A stretch of DNA of 42,438 nucleotides. Origin: JAGHEK01 sp044426235 (GTDB taxonomy: Bacteria > Bacillota > Clostridia > Peptostreptococcales > Peptostreptococcaceae). The stretch lies in contig JAWXUS010000016.1 in assembly GCA_044426235.1 (NCBI GenBank), positions 1 through 42,438 on the forward strand. The letters are read 5' to 3'. Numbering within the stretch: position 1 is the stretch's first letter; each line of letters starts with the position of its first letter. Position numbers and translations under genes: made by a program. Below the pieces are notes generated by a model. It was not told the origin of the DNA. It did not search any database and worked only from the letters and a program-made list of their open reading frames with translations. This document shows, in pieces, positions 8,167-16,590 of the stretch.

Positions 8167-9249
8167 ATGGGAAAATATTTACATAATAAAAATGATAAGA
8201 AAAAGCCAAGTATATTTTTGATATTAGTAGTTATTCTTAGTATAGTTGGTATTGGTGGAGTATATTTTGTATATAGCGAAATAGGTCCATACAACAAAAG
8301 TAATAATGATGAAGTAATTGTTGAAATACCAAGTGGTTCAAGTACTAAAGCTATAGCAACAATTTTAGCAGATAACAGTTTAATAAAAAATGAAATGGTA
8401 TTTACATACAATGCAAAAATAAGTGGACAAGCATCAAGTTTTAAGGCAGGGAAATATTCACTTAATCAGTCTCAAACAAATAATGAGATGATAGATATAA
8501 TAGCAAGTGGAAGGGTTGTAGTTGAAGGAATAAAGGTTACTTTTCCAGAAGGTTTAACATATTCCGAAACTATTGATATTTTAGTTAAAAATGATCTTGG
8601 GGATGAAGAAGTATTTGTAGAATATATTTATTCTCCAGAAGAATTTTATGATGATTTCGAGTTTTTAGATGAAGAAGATATAACTACACTTGAAGGATTT
8701 TTATATCCATCAACTTATTATTTTGATGAAAAAAGTGATGAAAAACAGATATTAACTGTTATGTTAAATCAGTTCAAAAAAGTTTATAATGATGTTTTAG
8801 TAGATGAAATTGAAAATACTGATATGACACTTCAAGAAATAGTAAACTTAGCATCTATAGTTGAAAAAGAGGCTATATTTGATGAAGATAGACCGATAAT
8901 TGCAAGTGTATTCTTTAATAGACTAGATATTAATATGCCTCTTCAATCAGATGCTACACTTCAATATGCATTTGAGGAAAGAAAAGAAATAGTACTATAT
9001 AAAGATTTAGAAATAGATTCTTTATATAATAGTTATAAAAATCGTGGATTACCTCCAACGCCAATTTCAAATCCAAGTGTTGAATCTATTGAGGCAGTAA
9101 TTTATCCAAAACAAACGGATTATTTATACTTTGTTGCAACTATGCAAGGTGGAAATAACTATAGTACAACATATCAACAACATTTAGATTATGTTAGAGA
9201 ATACAAAGAAGAAAGAGCACAGTTAAAAGCAGAACAAGAAAATGAATAG
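8167..9249 (+). CDS. mltG: Endolytic murein transglycosylase MltG (YceG-like)
   Basis: A 360-residue, single-pass membrane protein: basic N-terminus, transmembrane segment about 16-36, then an extracytoplasmic YceG domain. The LysM-like part (IVEIPSGSSTKAIATIL) precedes the catalytic region LASIVEKEAIFDEDRP, with the conserved catalytic Glu at about residue 233, and the LQSDATLQYA and GLPPTPISNPS motifs. MltG cleaves nascent glycan strands and sets their length. Gene order mltG-trmR-trhP-udk-PBP mirrors the B. subtilis yrrL-yrrM-yrrN/O-udk-yrrR locus. ATG 8167 follows AAGGAGCG. Confidence 0.92.
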   Translation: MGKYLHNKNDKKKPSIFLILVVILSIVGIGGVYFVYSEIGPYNKSNNDEVIVEIPSGSSTKAIATILADNSLIKNEMVFTYNAKISGQASSFKAGKYSLNQSQTNNEMIDIIASGRVVVEGIKVTFPEGLTYSETIDILVKNDLGDEEVFVEYIYSPEEFYDDFEFLDEEDITTLEGFLYPSTYYFDEKSDEKQILTVMLNQFKKVYNDVLVDEIENTDMTLQEIVNLASIVEKEAIFDEDRPIIASVFFNRLDINMPLQSDATLQYAFEERKEIVLYKDLEIDSLYNSYKNRGLPPTPISNPSVESIEAVIYPKQTDYLYFVATMQGGNNYSTTYQQHLDYVREYKEERAQLKAEQENE

Positions 9250-9252
9250 AAA

Positions 9253-9287
9253 AAAAATAAGGGTTATACTTTTGTGTAATCCTTATT
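9253..9287 (+). other. Intercistronic hairpin mltG-trmR
   Basis: AATAAGG and CCTTATT, with a further TTA/TAA pairing inside, form a stem between mltG and trmR. No strong U-run follows and the downstream RBS is outside it, so partial termination or RNA processing is possible. Confidence 0.45.
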
Positions 9288-9307
9288 AATTTAAAGGAGT
9301 GGTTATT

Positions 9308-9952
9308 TTGAGTAATATTGTTAATGAATTAGTAGAAGACTATATAAGAAATACATTGTGTGAAACAAAAGGATTGTTAAAAGAGTTAGAAGTATATGCA
9401 GAGGAAAATAATGTACCGATAGTTCACAAAGAAGTTGCAGAAATGCTTAGAGTTATACTTAAAATTAATAAGCCAAAAAGAATTTTAGAAGTTGGTTGTG
9501 CAATAGGATATTCATCGATATTATTTGCAAACTCTTTAGACAATGATGTTGAAATAATAACTGTTGAGAGAAATGAAGAAATGATTAAACAGGCGAAGGA
9601 AAATATAAAAAGAGCAGGACTTGAAGAAAAAATTACTATTCTTGAAGGAGATGCAGAAGAAATACTTAAAAATATTGAAGGTGAATTTGATATGATTTTT
9701 CTAGATGCTGCAAAAGGGCAATATAAATTATTCTATGATATGATAATTGATAATCTAAAAAAGGATGGTCTTTTAATTTCTGATAACATTTTATATAAAG
9801 GAATGATTGCACACGATGATTTTGTGGTAAGAAGAAAAAGGACTATAGTTAATAGAATGAGAACTTATCTAGATTATATTTGCAGTTGTGATTACTTAGA
9901 TACTTCTTTAATACCTATAGGAGATGGAGTGGCACTTAGCTACAAAAAATAA
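9308..9952 (+). CDS. trmR: tRNA 5-hydroxyuridine methyltransferase (YrrM/O-methyltransferase family)
   Basis: A class I SAM-dependent methyltransferase of about 214 residues. The SAM motif ILEVGCAIGYSS and the FDMIFLDAAKGQY motif are characteristic of the YrrM/COMT-like family, and the C-terminal PIGDGVALS is also conserved. In B. subtilis TrmR methylates 5-hydroxyuridine in the tRNA wobble position to 5-methoxyuridine. The adjacent U32 gene would supply the hydroxylation step. Start: GTG at 9299 abuts the Shine-Dalgarno AAAGGAG, so TTG at 9308 (9 nt spacing, protein MSNIVNELVEDY) is preferred. Confidence 0.82.
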   Translation: MSNIVNELVEDYIRNTLCETKGLLKELEVYAEENNVPIVHKEVAEMLRVILKINKPKRILEVGCAIGYSSILFANSLDNDVEIITVERNEEMIKQAKENIKRAGLEEKITILEGDAEEILKNIEGEFDMIFLDAAKGQYKLFYDMIIDNLKKDGLLISDNILYKGMIAHDDFVVRRKRTIVNRMRTYLDYICSCDYLDTSLIPIGDGVALSYKK

Positions 9953-9976
9953 TTTGTTTAGGTAAAGGAGAAAGTT

Positions 9977-10888
9977 ATGAAACAAGTAGAATTATTAATC
10001 GATATATTAGATTTTAAAACGTTAAAAGAAATTATAAATGAAGAATTTGATGCTTTTACAATTGGAGAAGGATTAGCTAATTTTTCAATACAGGAAATAA
10101 TAGAATCATCAAAAATTGCAAAAGAAAACAATAAAAAAATGTATCTTGCATTTAATAAAATTCCTCACGAAAAAGATTTAATAAATATTGAAGAATTCCT
10201 AAAAAATATAAAAGATATTAATATTGATGGAATATATGTTATAGAGCCTGGAGTTTTATATTTAGTTAAAGAATATATGAAAAATACTAAAGTATTTTTA
10301 AGTGAACAAGCAAACGTTATAAACTATGAAACAGCATCTTTTTGGTACAATGAAGGAGTTAGAAGAATAGTCTTATCAAAAGAAATGTCTATAAAAGACG
10401 TTTCACAAATAGTTTTAAAAACTAGTGATGATTTAGAATTTGAACTTATTGCACACGGTTCACTTTTAATATCTCACTCAGGCAGAAAATTATTATCAAA
10501 CTTCTTAAAAGACAAGAGTGGTGAAGCTAAAATAGATAAGAATGTTAAATATAACTTAGTTGAAGAAAAAAGAGAAGGATTATATTTCCCAGTTTATGAA
10601 GATGAAAGAGGAACTTTCTTATTTAATACTGAAGATATGTGTATGATAGAATTTATACCAGAGTTAATAGAAAGTGGAATAGATTCTTTAAAAGTTGATA
10701 CAAGACTAAAAGATACAAAATATACTATAGAAGCTATAATAGCATATAAAAAAGCAATAAAAGAGTATTATATTAAAAAAGAAAACTGGGAGTTTGATTC
10801 AGAATGGATCAAAAACTTAGATGATATAAACACAAGAAATTATACTTCAGGGTTTTATATTAAGAAAGTAATAAAAACTGAAGAATAA
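9977..10888 (+). CDS. U32 peptidase-family protein, TrhP-like (tRNA hydroxylation)
   Basis: A 303-residue protein similar in length and layout to B. subtilis YrrN (TrhP1), one of two U32-family proteins needed to make 5-hydroxyuridine in tRNA. It has the U32 barrel strands (DAFTIG, YLAFNK, DGIYVIEPG, FLSEQANVIN) and the end motif YTSGFYIKK. The family signature around residues 155-170 is present in outline (ELIAHGSLLISHSGRKLLS), but the usual Cys positions are Leu and Lys, so a cysteine-ligated cofactor cannot be bound there. Only one U32 gene is present here; the second partner must be elsewhere if both are needed. Lies 24 bp after trmR. Confidence 0.7.
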   Translation: MKQVELLIDILDFKTLKEIINEEFDAFTIGEGLANFSIQEIIESSKIAKENNKKMYLAFNKIPHEKDLINIEEFLKNIKDINIDGIYVIEPGVLYLVKEYMKNTKVFLSEQANVINYETASFWYNEGVRRIVLSKEMSIKDVSQIVLKTSDDLEFELIAHGSLLISHSGRKLLSNFLKDKSGEAKIDKNVKYNLVEEKREGLYFPVYEDERGTFLFNTEDMCMIEFIPELIESGIDSLKVDTRLKDTKYTIEAIIAYKKAIKEYYIKKENWEFDSEWIKNLDDINTRNYTSGFYIKKVIKTEE

Positions 10889-10891
10889 ATT

Positions 10892-10920
10892 TTGATATAT
10901 TAGCCTTATTATGATAAAAT
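10892..10920 (+). promoter_or_regulatory. Candidate sigma-A promoter for udk
   Basis: TTGATA (10892-10897), 17-bp spacer, TAAAAT (10915-10920), 39 bp before the udk start. Confidence 0.45.
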
Positions 10921-10959
10921 AGATTACATTAATAAAGACGTCTATAAGGAGAACAATTT

Positions 10960-11577
10960 ATGAAAAAACCATTGATAATAGGAATAGCAGGAGGAACTGG
11001 TTCTGGAAAAAGTACAGTTTGTAAGGCTATAACTCAAAATATACCAAGTGATAAAATTTCTGTTGTAGAACAAGATGCATACTACAAGGACCAATCGAAT
11101 ATAACTTTTGAGGAAAGATTAAAAACTAATTATGATCATCCATTTTCTTTTGATAATGACTTACTAATTAGCCACTTGGATAATTTATGTAATGGAGAAA
11201 AAATTGAAAAACCAGTTTATGACTATGAAATGCATACAAGAAAAACTGATGAAGTAGTAGTTTTAGAACCAACAGATATTATAATTGTCGAAGGAATTAT
11301 GATACTTGAAGATGAGAAATTAAGAGAAAAACTAGATATAAAAATATATGTTGAAACAGAAGATGATATAAGAATTTTAAGAAGAATTCAAAGAGATATA
11401 AAAGAAAGAGGAAGAAGTGTAGATTCAGTAATAAGTCAATACTTAGAAACTGTAAAACCTGCACACGATCAATTTGTTGAGCCATATAAAAAATATGCAG
11501 ATATAATAATGCCAGAAGGTGGAGCTAATCAAGTTGCAATAGATTTAGTTCTAAGTAAAATTAAATCTCATTTATAA
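10960..11577 (+). CDS. udk: Uridine kinase
   Basis: A 205-residue nucleoside kinase that phosphorylates uridine and cytidine to the monophosphates. The P-loop GGTGSGKST is at residues 11-19. EQDAYYKDQSNITFEER, NYDHPFSFD, the substrate-binding PVYDYEMHTR stretch and RRIQRDIKERGRS are all typical of Udk. Full length for the family. ATG 10960 follows AAGGAGAA. It probably has its own promoter and ends at the hairpin that precedes the PBP gene. Confidence 0.95.
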   Translation: MKKPLIIGIAGGTGSGKSTVCKAITQNIPSDKISVVEQDAYYKDQSNITFEERLKTNYDHPFSFDNDLLISHLDNLCNGEKIEKPVYDYEMHTRKTDEVVVLEPTDIIIVEGIMILEDEKLREKLDIKIYVETEDDIRILRRIQRDIKERGRSVDSVISQYLETVKPAHDQFVEPYKKYADIIMPEGGANQVAIDLVLSKIKSHL

Positions 11578-11588
11578 AATAAAGTATA

Positions 11589-11633
11589 ACTCCTTAAAAA
11601 TTGTCAATAATCATTTTTAAGGAGTGATTTTTT
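11589..11633 (+). terminator. Perfect hairpin: udk terminator and RBS of the PBP gene
   Basis: ACTCCTTAAAAAT (11589-11601) is perfectly complementary to ATTTTTAAGGAGT (11613-11625), 11-nt loop, followed by GATTTTTT. The 3' arm includes AAGGAGTG, the Shine-Dalgarno for ATG 11634, so the same element can terminate upstream transcription and bury the next RBS. Confidence 0.75.
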
Positions 11634-13310
11634 ATGTCTAGAAAAACTATTTTACCAAAACAACTTCACAGAAGAATATTTTGTGTTAATATGATATTTA
11701 TTTTTATTCTTTTTGGATTAATATATAAATTATATGATATACAAATTGTGAAAGGCGAAACATATACCAAGCAATTAGAAAAGCAAAGTACTATAAAAGT
11801 ATCACTAAATTCTTCGAGGGGGAGTATTTATGATAGAAATAATAATTTATTAACAGATACAGAAACTAAAAAACTTATTATGATAGATAAAAAAGATGTA
11901 CTGGCAAATTATGAACTTAATAGTTTGATAGTTGATTTAACTGATAGTTATATAAATAATGAAAATTTTATATATAATATTTCTAGTGAATATATAAATA
12001 TAGAAGTAGATCATTTAGATTTTAATTTAGAAAAAAAATTAGAAGAAAATGGAGCTATAATTGAAAATAAGACTTATAGATATAGTGAAGAAGGACTTTT
12101 AGCCCATACTATAGGCTATATAAATGAAGATGAGAACAAAGGGGTATCAGGTATTGAAAAATACCAAAAAGATATTCTTGATAATTCAAGCGAAAGATAT
12201 ATTTCTGTGTTTAAGGCAGGTCAAGCTGGAGGAAATGTTGATAATCAATATGTTGGAAGTTTAGATTCAACTGCTGAAGTTATTGAAGATGAAGGAAGTC
12301 ATATAAAAATTACAATAGATAAAAAACTTCAAGAAGAAGTAGAAAAAATAGTAGATAAAGAAGAAAATCCAAGTGCAGTAATAATTTCAGATGCACAAAC
12401 TGGAGAAATTCTTTCAATGTCATCAAGACCAAATTTTGATCAATATAATATACAAAACTATTTAACTTCAGAAAATAAAGAATTAATAAATAGAGTAACA
12501 CAAGTTTCATATCAACCAGCATCGACTTTTAAAATGGTAGTATTATTTTCCGCTTTTGAAAATAAAATAATAGATGAAAACTATACCTATACTTGTATAG
12601 GTCACGAAAGTGTGAAAAATAGTGGTGAAGAAATTAGCTGTGTTAATAATGCAGTTCACGGAGATCAAACTTTAAAAGAGGCTTTTGCAAATTCGTGTAA
12701 TAGTGCATTTATGGATATTGCAAATAAAATGAATGATGATTTAATAATTGAAACTGCTAAAAGATTAAAACTTGGAGATACAATTGATATTGGAATTGAA
12801 GAAATAAAAGGGAATGTTGAAGAAAATACTGATTCAAGAAACTTACCAATTGGTCAAGGATCAATTGAAATAACTCCACTTCAATTAAATCAAATGACTC
12901 AAATTATTGCAAATAATGGAACATATAAACCACTTTATTTGTATGATAGTGTTATTGATAATAATAAAGATACGAAAGTAACTTTTAAATATGAAAAACA
13001 AAGTGAAATAATATCTCCATATATTGTTACGAATATTAAAGATATTATGAGTGAGGTATCAATTAGTGGTACAGCAAAAGATCTTCAAGAATTAAAATAT
13101 GAAAGTGGAGTAAAAACTGGAACCTCTCAAACTAAGGTAAATGGAGTTAGTACTAATAACTGGTTAATTAGCGGATTTTATCCAAAAGATAATTCAAAGT
13201 ATGTTATAACAGTTGTTGTTGAAGGAAGTGGAGATGTTTCACAAGATGAAGGAAAGTCAGCAGTTCCAATATTTAAAGATATATGTTTATATTTAGATAA
13301 AAGTTTATAG
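11634..13310 (+). CDS. Class B penicillin-binding protein (FtsI/YrrR-like transpeptidase)
   Basis: A 558-residue D,D-transpeptidase: N-terminal membrane anchor (about residues 15-33), a dimerisation region opening with SSRGSIYDRNNNLLTD, and a C-terminal transpeptidase domain. The three active-site motifs are present: STFK at 297-300, SCN (ANSCNSAF) and KTGTS. There is no PASTA domain. It cross-links peptidoglycan outside the membrane. The udk-PBP order matches B. subtilis udk-greA-yrrS-yrrR (pbpI), and sigK follows, so a sporulation-linked role is possible but not shown. Start at 11634 directly behind the terminator/RBS hairpin. Confidence 0.88.
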   Translation: MSRKTILPKQLHRRIFCVNMIFIFILFGLIYKLYDIQIVKGETYTKQLEKQSTIKVSLNSSRGSIYDRNNNLLTDTETKKLIMIDKKDVLANYELNSLIVDLTDSYINNENFIYNISSEYINIEVDHLDFNLEKKLEENGAIIENKTYRYSEEGLLAHTIGYINEDENKGVSGIEKYQKDILDNSSERYISVFKAGQAGGNVDNQYVGSLDSTAEVIEDEGSHIKITIDKKLQEEVEKIVDKEENPSAVIISDAQTGEILSMSSRPNFDQYNIQNYLTSENKELINRVTQVSYQPASTFKMVVLFSAFENKIIDENYTYTCIGHESVKNSGEEISCVNNAVHGDQTLKEAFANSCNSAFMDIANKMNDDLIIETAKRLKLGDTIDIGIEEIKGNVEENTDSRNLPIGQGSIEITPLQLNQMTQIIANNGTYKPLYLYDSVIDNNKDTKVTFKYEKQSEIISPYIVTNIKDIMSEVSISGTAKDLQELKYESGVKTGTSQTKVNGVSTNNWLISGFYPKDNSKYVITVVVEGSGDVSQDEGKSAVPIFKDICLYLDKSL

Positions 13311-13385
13311 AATAAGTTAAATATATTTACATAAGTATATAATTAAAAAAATATTACATCAAACTAAAATTAAATAATAGTCAAG

Positions 13386-13441
13386 TTACCCCCATTTAAA
13401 TCATATAATTTACAATGACATATAAAGATTAATGGGGGTGA
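13386..13441 (+). promoter_or_regulatory. sigK leader: RBS-sequestering inverted repeat with possible sigma-E promoter inside
   Basis: TTACCCCCATT (13386-13396) can pair with AATGGGGGTGA (13431-13441), burying the GGGGGTG Shine-Dalgarno of sigK. The 34-nt loop holds two sigma-E-like hexanucleotide regions, TCATATAAT (13401-13409) and CATATAAA (13419-13426), spaced roughly as a sigma-E -35/-10 pair. RNA started there would lack the 5' arm and keep the RBS free. sigK being sigma-E dependent is known in relatives; the rest is inference. Confidence 0.4.
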
Positions 13442-13444
13442 CGT

Positions 13445-14083
13445 ATGACTACTGCGAAATCATTTAAAAAACCATTAACCCCTGAAGAGGAAATTGAGTA
13501 TCTAACGAAATTCAAAGAAGAAAAAGATGAACACTCAAAAGAAGTATTAATTGAAAGGAACATGAGATTAGTTGCCCATATAGCTAAAAAATACAATAAT
13601 ACTAATGAGGATCAAGATGATATAATATCAATAGGAACGATAGGACTTATTAAGGCTATCGAAACCTATAATGTAGATAAAGGAACAAAACTTGCAACTT
13701 ATGCATCAAAATGTATTGAAAATGAAATACTTATGAGCATTAGAGTAAATAAAAAAAATAAATTTCAAGTATCTCTTCAAGACCCAATTGGTATGGATAA
13801 GGAAGGTAATGAAATAAATCTTATTGATATTTTGGGAACTGATATAAATTATATTTTAGATGAAGTAGAACTAAAGATTCAAGTTAGTAAACTTTATAAA
13901 GAAATAGATTCACTTCTTAGTGAAAGAGAGAAAGAAATAATAATGTTAAGGTATGGCTTGACAGTTAATGGATACAAAACTCAAAGAGAGATTGCATCTA
14001 AATTAAATATATCTAGATCCTACGTTTCAAGGATTGAAAAAAGGGCTTTAGGTAAGCTACAAAAAGGTCTTAAAACTCTATAG
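13445..14083 (+). CDS. sigK: RNA polymerase sporulation sigma factor SigK, uninterrupted and without pro-sequence
   Basis: A 212-residue late mother-cell sigma factor. The sigma-70 region 2 core LIERNMRLVAHIAKKY, the -10 recognition stretch GTKLATYASKCIENEI, the SLQDPIGMDKEGNEI linker and region 4 SEREKEIIMLRYGL / TQREIASKLNISRSYVSRIEKRA all match SigK. The protein starts almost at region 2 (KPLTPEEEIEYL), so it lacks the 20-residue pro-peptide known from Bacillus, as in C. difficile. There is no skin-type insertion. ATG 13445 lies behind GGGGGTG. Position after a PBP gene. Confidence 0.92.
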   Translation: MTTAKSFKKPLTPEEEIEYLTKFKEEKDEHSKEVLIERNMRLVAHIAKKYNNTNEDQDDIISIGTIGLIKAIETYNVDKGTKLATYASKCIENEILMSIRVNKKNKFQVSLQDPIGMDKEGNEINLIDILGTDINYILDEVELKIQVSKLYKEIDSLLSEREKEIIMLRYGLTVNGYKTQREIASKLNISRSYVSRIEKRALGKLQKGLKTL

Positions 14084-14107
14084 ATAATTTCTATAGAGTA
14101 TTTTTTT
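14075..14107 (+). terminator. sigK terminator overlapping the stop codon
   Basis: ACTCTATAG (14075-14083) pairs with CTATAGAGT (14091-14099), then A and TTTTTTT. The stop codon TAG lies in the 5' arm. Confidence 0.85.
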
Positions 14108-14145
14108 GTCTAAAAAAGTAGTAAAAAAAGGGGTTTTAAGGTACT

Positions 14146-14182
14146 AAAAACGACAAAATAAGCGAAAAGTATATGATATTAT
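14146..14182 (+). promoter_or_regulatory. Candidate Spo0A-controlled promoter for the kinase pair
   Basis: AAAAACGACAAAAT (14146-14159) is close to the reverse complement of a Spo0A box (TTTGTCGAA type), and TATGAT or TATTAT -10-like hexamers follow at 14172-14182. An almost identical string stands before spoIIGA at 35581. The remaining bases to 14296 show no other clear signal. Confidence 0.45.
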
Positions 14183-14296
14183 TACTAATATAAATAAAAA
14201 GCATCGGTATTTACTGTAAAAATAAAAATAAATTATCAAAAAAATAAAATAATTGAAGTTAAAAAATAAAATAAGTTATTTAGTGGGGGATATGTT

Positions 14297-16579
14297 ATGG
14301 AAAATGTTGAAACAATAAATATTTTAAATTTAATGGTTGTAATTTCTATACCAATAGTTACTTTTAGCATACTAAATATAAAAAATGATGAAAATTTTAA
14401 GAATATAATATATATATTCATATCAGAGATTGTAATAAATATATTTTTTATAAATCAAAGTATATTTATATATATGATAGCATCACTTCTAATACTTAAA
14501 GCTCTAATTTTTGCATCAAAATATTTAAGTATTTCACTTATAGTTTGTAGTTGTGTATTTTTATTAACTAAAAATGAACTGTTATTATATACAAATTTAT
14601 TTATTAATCTATATATTAATAATAATTTTATTATTAATAATTTAAAAGATGTTCATCAAATATTTGTAACCAATAAATCTAAAATTAGAGAAAATATAAG
14701 TCATAAGAAAACTTTAGAAAATGTATATGAAGAAAATGAAAATAAACAAAAAGAGTATAGTGAATATCTAAGTTATATGATTAAAAAAATAGAACGAGCA
14801 ATTAATAAGTCTGAAATCCCAACATTTATATTAGATAAAAATAAGGAGTTAATAAGTTATAATAAAAGTTTTTTAGATACTTTTGAAAGTGAGATAGATA
14901 AAAAAAGCTTTGATTTTTATAAGTATTTAACACAAATGTTTAAAAATTATGAAGAATTAATCATAAATATAAATAAGAATAATAATGATAATATCAATCT
15001 TGAAGGTGTAGATAATAAGATTTATAAATTTACTTATAGTTTAGATGAAATCGAAAATGATATTGTAACTATTTGTACAATAAAAGATATTACTCAAAGT
15101 ACTTTAATTCAAAATAGACTATTTGATAGTGAACAAAGATATAAAAAGTTAATGGATGTTCTTGATGAAGGAATAGTTATTTTATCAGAGTCAAGAGTCG
15201 ATTATATAAATGATAAAGCAATTACACTTTTTGGTATAGAAAATGTTGACTATGAAAGTTTACTTAACAAAACTAAGTTTAAATTTTTGGACAAGTTTAA
15301 AGAAACTCTACGTAGTGTAGAAAATGGAGTTTATAATAAAAAAATGTTGAAGATTGAAACTAAAAATGATAAGATATTAGATTTAATAATTGTTAATATG
15401 GTGATTAATAACAAAAATTATGTATTAATAATTACAATAGATGTTACTGAACTTGAAAATACAATTCTTAAAACTCAAGAAAGTGAGAAAATTTATAAAT
15501 CATTAATTCAAACACTACCAGAGGGAATAATAATACTTGATAAGGTTGATAATACTAAATTATACAAAAATGAATCGAGTAAAGAATTAATAGATATTAT
15601 TGGTTATGATAATCTTAATTTACATATAAAAAGATATTTAAAAGAAGATGAATTTGGCGTATTTAAAAAGTTTGTAATTAGTAAAGAGAAGAATTTAGAT
15701 ATACTTCTTGCAATAATAAATAATGAAGAAGAAGATAATTATGTTGTAGTGTTTAGAACCCTTGATTATGAATATAAAATTAATAAGATTAATGAAGAGC
15801 TTAAAAACGTTGAAAAAGATAATAAATTTAAAACTGATCTTATGATAAGTATTGCAAATGATATAGAAAATCCACTTAATCAAATTTGGTCTGCAAAAAA
15901 TGATATTTTAGAACTTGATGAAAAGTCTGATCATATAGACAATTATACTAACTTAGTTTACCAAAACACTAATAGATTAAGAAGATTACTTAATAATATA
16001 AATGAAATTTCAATGGATAAAAAATATATGAAGCTAGAAAAGAAAAATTCAGATATTGTTGATTTAGTTAAAAATATTTTGAATATGTCTAGTGAATATA
16101 TCAACGATAATAATCTTAATTATTCATTTAAAAATAGTATTAGAAATAGTATGATTTCAATAGATAGCGATAAAGTAGAAAGAATAATTTTAAATATACT
16201 TTCAAATGCAATAAAATACACTAAAAAAGGTCAAATAGATATTTGTCTTAGTGAATATGAAGGTGAAGTTGGAATTAATATTAAAGATACAGGGGTTGGA
16301 ATTCCAAAAGATAGACTTGATACTATATTTTTAGATTTCTCTCAAATAGATACTACATTATCAAGAGGTTGTGAGGGAACAGGTATTGGACTTGCAGTAG
16401 TAAAAAAATTATCAGATATTCATAATATAAAAATAAATGTGAGTAGTGAAGTTGGTGTTGGAAGTGAGTTTGAAATTTTAATACCCAAAATATTTGATGA
16501 AGGTTTAGAAGTTAAAAATATTTTAATGGATAAAGAAAAAGTTGATATAGAATATGCAGATATTTATTTTAGTGTATAG
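14297..16579 (+). CDS. PAS-rich membrane sensor kinase lacking the phospho-acceptor His
   Basis: A 760-residue protein. Residues 10-110 are a hydrophobic membrane domain of several segments. Three PAS-like repeats follow (about 170-265, 280-385 and 395-490), then a coiled linker and a HisKA-like helix pair. In the H-box, where relatives have SHELKTPLN, this protein reads ANDIENPLN (519-527), so the phospho-acceptor His is Asn521. The HATPase_c domain looks complete: N-box NILSNAIKY (N637), G1 DTGVGIP (664-670) and G2 GTGIGLA (694-700). It should bind ATP but cannot autophosphorylate at the usual site. The next gene has the reverse defect. ATG 14297 follows GTGGGGGA. Confidence 0.8.
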   Translation: MENVETINILNLMVVISIPIVTFSILNIKNDENFKNIIYIFISEIVINIFFINQSIFIYMIASLLILKALIFASKYLSISLIVCSCVFLLTKNELLLYTNLFINLYINNNFIINNLKDVHQIFVTNKSKIRENISHKKTLENVYEENENKQKEYSEYLSYMIKKIERAINKSEIPTFILDKNKELISYNKSFLDTFESEIDKKSFDFYKYLTQMFKNYEELIININKNNNDNINLEGVDNKIYKFTYSLDEIENDIVTICTIKDITQSTLIQNRLFDSEQRYKKLMDVLDEGIVILSESRVDYINDKAITLFGIENVDYESLLNKTKFKFLDKFKETLRSVENGVYNKKMLKIETKNDKILDLIIVNMVINNKNYVLIITIDVTELENTILKTQESEKIYKSLIQTLPEGIIILDKVDNTKLYKNESSKELIDIIGYDNLNLHIKRYLKEDEFGVFKKFVISKEKNLDILLAIINNEEEDNYVVVFRTLDYEYKINKINEELKNVEKDNKFKTDLMISIANDIENPLNQIWSAKNDILELDEKSDHIDNYTNLVYQNTNRLRRLLNNINEISMDKKYMKLEKKNSDIVDLVKNILNMSSEYINDNNLNYSFKNSIRNSMISIDSDKVERIILNILSNAIKYTKKGQIDICLSEYEGEVGINIKDTGVGIPKDRLDTIFLDFSQIDTTLSRGCEGTGIGLAVVKKLSDIHNIKINVSSEVGVGSEFEILIPKIFDEGLEVKNILMDKEKVDIEYADIYFSV

Positions 16580-16590
16580 GGGTGAGTTTT

